64,000 bases of DNA, taken from positions 56,834,894 through 56,898,893 of the forward strand of contig CM019214.1 in assembly GCA_009741485.1 (NCBI GenBank), given 5' to 3'. Positions 60,890 through 64,000 of the stretch are shown one piece after another. The position numbers and the translations under genes were made by a program. Under the pieces are notes generated by a model. The model worked only from the letters and a program-made list of their open reading frames with translations. It did no database searches and was not told the DNA's origin. The number at the start of each line of letters is the position of its first letter. Within the stretch, counting starts at the first letter, position 1. The DNA comes from Malurus cyaneus samueli. Its lineage: Eukaryota; Chordata; Aves; Passeriformes; Maluridae.

Positions 60890-60990
60890 TAAACAATGTC
60901 ATTTAGCTAATTAAGTTAGCCTGGTAATAAAGCTAATGATAGAAACAATAGTTTTGGCAACAAGCACAGAGTTCTGCGAAAAAGAATGTG
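60890..60990. promoter_or_regulatory. Possible regulatory site cluster
   Basis: TAATTA (60908-60913), GCTAATGA (60932-60939) and a SOX-like AACAATAG (60944-60951) lie within 45 bases, followed by a TTTTGGCAAC motif. Individual sites are common in AT-rich DNA, so this is only suggestive. Confidence 0.15.
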
Positions 60991-63249
60991 ATTGCTTCTT
61001 GGAACCTATTCACCTTTAAAACTGCCATTTTGATGTCATAAAGCAAGCACTGCTTTGTGAAGAAAGAGTGCTTTCAGAGATGCATGGATCAGTAACAACT
61101 ACAGAATCGGGATAAAACAGGCTGTTTAAGATTCTGGGTGTGTGTCATGCCAAACTTCGTTCTCCAAAGGGCTCAAAGTTCACAGGCAGCATCTTCTGGA
61201 AATGTGTCACCTTCGGTTGCTATTGATCAGTAGCTACCTACTGTTGTGCTGGAGATTCAGCTTACCAGCAACAAAGTACTGCCAACACCAAGGGTGCTGC
61301 ACAACAGAGAACAGAGCTTTTTGATGAATAAAGTAAAGAAAGAGATATCTTTCAATAAGGTCAGAAATTACTCAGTGATAACATGTTTTCGTGTTATCTG
61401 TGAAAGCATCACCACAGCTCAGTTGACAGAGGTGAGAGACTACTCCAAAATACTGAGAAACAATCACCCAGGTTATCTTGTTTTTTAATACTGAAGAAAA
61501 GAGCTTCTTTCTCTTGTTTCTTTAATCTTCATTTTTATCCAACTAAACTCGCACTGCTTTACTTAAGCTTTTTTGTGAAAAGTGATTTATTTTTAATGTA
61601 TCAGCAAAATAGTTGCTAAAGATAGTCTTTCTAAACCACAAAAAAAAAAAAAACTTTATAATAATTTCAATTAAAAACTAAAAATTGTCTGACATAACTA
61701 TACATGCAAGAAAGAAATAAAGTTATTATAAATTGGATGCACACAAGTCACCAAAATATACACATGCACATCAATTCAGTTTCAAGGCTAGTCAACTCTC
61801 TTCCTGGAAGCGCATGGGCTGTTAAAACTTTGCATTATGTTCCCCTTTGAATTCAAGGTCCAGAACTGGTACAACAAACTTTTTTTGTTTTTTTTTTGTC
61901 ACTCTCATCAGAGGGGAAAACCTGTGCTGGTTGCAGCTACCTATTCTCTGCAGCCCCTGAAATCATGGCACGGGTCTGTTCAGCTCCTGGCAGGCAGTAG
62001 AAAAGTCCTTCTCAGCTTATTGGACTCAAGTGGAAGAATTGCTTCATGCTTTGAGTAATCATCCGACTTGTTTCCTTGAAAAATCCTTTACAAACCTAAA
62101 CATATCCACCCATAAAAGGAGGCATGGAAATAAAAAGAAAAGGAAGTCAAGAGAGAAGAGACCATTGCTCAATAAACACAGTAAGATGATGCACAGATAT
62201 TTTGTGTCAAGCCATTTTTGGACATTTCAGAAGGATGCGTCATCATGGACCTGATTCTCTTTTGTCTAAGTTTCTGCAGCTAATTCCCACATGGTTTCTT
62301 CCAACAGTTACAAAATAATCACATTTGATTTAGAATACTAGCACAGTCATTATCAAATTGGCTAAACTTTGGGAGGGGCAAAATTACTGAAAGGCACCAT
62401 TTTTCTTTCCAATATCAGCCTCATTTTTGTGACTGGCAACTGACTGACATCCTTTTGCTTTGACAAGGGAATTTGCACTTTTTTCATATTTTTAACTTTC
62501 CAAAGACAATTAGGAATGGTGGATAAAATTTACATTAATGTCAGGCTATTAGTAATATAATTAGTGAAGGTGTTTGTGCCAGAGAACCTGCAACTTATGG
62601 GAAAACAGAGAATGGGGGGGTGAAGAAAGTCTAAGGCCCAGTCTCAAACATAGGCTGTATGTATACTGTAAAGGAGGAAAGAAACACCAATTTATTTACA
62701 AAACCTGGGAAGATGTGCAGTCTGCTATTACAGGAGGCAATGTTCAGCAGGCTTAATAAAAAGATGTGCCCTTCAGACTGCTCTCAGTTTGTCCTATCAT
62801 GTCTTTTTCCATCTTCTGCCTTATAACATTTTCTATGCCTTGTAAACTGATAGGAATTCATTTCTCAATGGCCATACACAGAGGTTAATAAGCTCCCAGC
62901 AGCAGCTGACTTGGCACTAGAGAAGAAATACTCTATGCTACAGCCAGCTCAGAAATGTTACCTTCATATCCCCTTCCCTGTTTTGGACAACTGTAAGTCT
63001 TTTTGCACTTCAGCTCTTCTGGATATAGACTGGTAAGTCTATCCTCTTGTCCTGTGTCCGAGAGGCTGCTCATTGTGCAAATTGCAAGTCAATGTGATGT
63101 GACACTGAGTCAGCCAGAGATATGAGGTAGGTGTGCCAACATTGTTCCTTACGTCAAACCACAAAACCGGGCTTTTAGTGTTAAAAATAATCATTCATTA
63201 GGTCACAGGGTAGGACAAGGTAGCTATTACAACAGAAAAAGGAAGATTT
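60991..63249. other. Non-coding, nothing recognised
   Basis: A and T runs at 61641 and 61880-61900. No gene or repeat family was recognised. Confidence 0.5.
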
Positions 63250-63547
63250 TCTGGGGGAAACACCTTAAACCACTTGAAAACGAATCTCTCCCCTATCCAC
63301 AGTGCCCGTCCTTCCTTCTGACCTTGTTCTCCATCCTGCAGTTTTCATAGTGAATTGCAGCAGACTCCCCCTGACTGTCTCTGAAAGTTTCCTTTCTGTC
63401 ACCTCTGTGTCCGTGCTCTCTGCTTTCTCGCCGACTCGCACGCCAGCTGCAGGCTCCCTGCCTGCTCCACCCTGCACTTGCCAAAGGTTGTCCAGCAAAG
63501 CCTCTAAACTCCCTCTCGGAGATAACACCATCTCTCTCTCCCTTCAG

Positions 63548-63688
63548 AGGGTGCAAAATCCAGGACAAAACAAAGCAGCAGCTTTTGACCTTGCTGTCCA
63601 GCACAGCCTTTCAGAAAAACACACTGCTCATGGAAACTGTGAACAAACAAATAACTCAGGCTGTTTAACATGTCACCGTGACACGGCG
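63548..63688 (+). other. Candidate exon, 141 bases, unknown product
   Basis: A long pyrimidine tract ends CTCTCTCTCCCTTCAG at 63547, and GCG|GTGAGT follows at 63688. The enclosed 141 bases are open in one frame (47 codons, phase 0/0), including NCEQTNNSGCLTCHRDTA. The surrounding 63250-63700 is GC-richer with CpGs (TCGCCGACTCGCACGCC near 63430), and open frames occur on both strands there. No family was recognised. Possibilities are an exon of a gene extending beyond the window, a lncRNA exon, or chance in GC-rich DNA. Confidence 0.2.
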
Positions 63689-63720
63689 GTGAGTGGTAGG
63701 AAAGGCTAAAAGAATTTAAG

Positions 63721-63748
63721 GGATTATTGGGGGACAAGCGACTAATCC
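63721..63748. promoter_or_regulatory. Inverted pair of bicoid-type (OTX/PITX-like) sites
   Basis: GGATTA at 63721-63726 and TAATCC at 63743-63748 are exact reverse complements separated by 16 bases, in CpG-containing sequence (ACAAGCGACTAATCC). TAATCC is the core bound by K50 homeodomain proteins such as OTX, PITX and CRX. A functional role is inference. Confidence 0.2.
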
Positions 63749-64000
63749 TATGTGTATTTCTCTCACATTTCTTACATCGTAAAATGTCATTCACTTGTGC
63801 AGCCATCAAGCAGAGGACTTGCTTGTTTAAGAAGAACAGATCAGTAAGGTACTGAGGATTTCTATTCCTCAGAAGGATTCCTTCTAAGGTGATAAAAGGA
63901 CATAGTTATCTATACTGGCACAAACAGCAAGGTGTCTCAGCCTTGTAATATTAGAGCCAAAATATGACACTTTCTGTGCCTTAAATTCAATTTTTTTTTT
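63749..64000. other. Window end, nothing recognised
   Basis: AT-rich sequence ending in a T run cut by the window edge. No feature was recognised. Confidence 0.5.

Noticed and set aside
63302..63709. 135-codon + strand frame as a single-exon gene
   Set aside because: Open frames occur on both strands in this GC-richer patch and the N-terminal part shows no domain. Only the splice-framed portion 63548-63688 is kept as a candidate.

Overview
The window is AT-rich, non-coding vertebrate nuclear DNA, most likely from a bird. The clearest host clue is the interspersed repeats. Six clear 3' fragments of CR1 LINEs and one eroded one are present. Two + strand copies (ending near 49382 and 53800) keep the typical avian CR1 terminal motif ATTCTGTGATTCTRTG, and several antisense copies still translate to the C-terminus of the CR1 reverse-transcriptase protein (for example LSLEKRRLQGDL). 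No Alu-like, L1-like or other mammal-type repeats were seen. CR1 covers about 2.7 kb, roughly 4% of the window, which fits the low repeat load of birds. Order or species cannot be told from this. The 20-N run at 15138-15157 and several long T/G low-complexity tracts point to a draft assembly.

No protein-coding gene, tRNA, rRNA or CRISPR was recognised. The longest open frames are about 130-135 codons. In DNA this AT-rich, with roughly 6% stop codons, a few of that length are expected by chance on two strands. The window therefore reads as a gene desert or a very large intron.

Layout. 1-5.3 kb: plain sequence with three short decayed fragments of a 'TGACTTCAATGGGAG'-type amniote repeat. 5.33-5.46 kb: homopurine (GGGAA)n array. 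5.5-11.4 kb: plain sequence, a possible MIR/L2 relic and a possible conserved element around 9.8-10.45 kb. 11.4 kb: long T/G tract. 13.5-14.5 kb: the most enhancer-like segment, with a cluster of homeodomain-type sites. 15.1 kb: assembly gap. 16.0 kb: AT hairpin next to (GT)n. 18.25-18.69 kb: CR1. 19.6-20.1 kb: possible conserved element with an octamer site. 21.3 kb: T/G tract. 27.4-28.0 kb: longer, internally deleted CR1. 31.1 and 35.3 kb: T/G tracts. 36.5 and 41.6 kb: two diverged copies of an unidentified repeat. 39.97-41.2 kb: two CR1s in opposite orientation. 46.0 and 51.9-52.1 kb: possible conserved elements. 48.7-49.4 kb: CR1. 50.3-50.5 kb: GC-rich segment framed by textbook splice signals. 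52.7 kb: T/G tract. 53.7 kb: CR1 3' end. 55.2 kb: possible tRNA-derived SINE. 63.25-63.75 kb: GC- and CpG-richer segment with another splice-framed open stretch and a paired bicoid-type site.

I found no convincing new biological system. The items most worth checking are the three + strand splice-framed open segments (50298-50512, 58401-58502, 63548-63688), whose reading frames are mutually compatible, the unidentified repeat pair, and the homeodomain-site clusters. Conservation and transcription cannot be judged without alignments or RNA data, so these stay as hypotheses.
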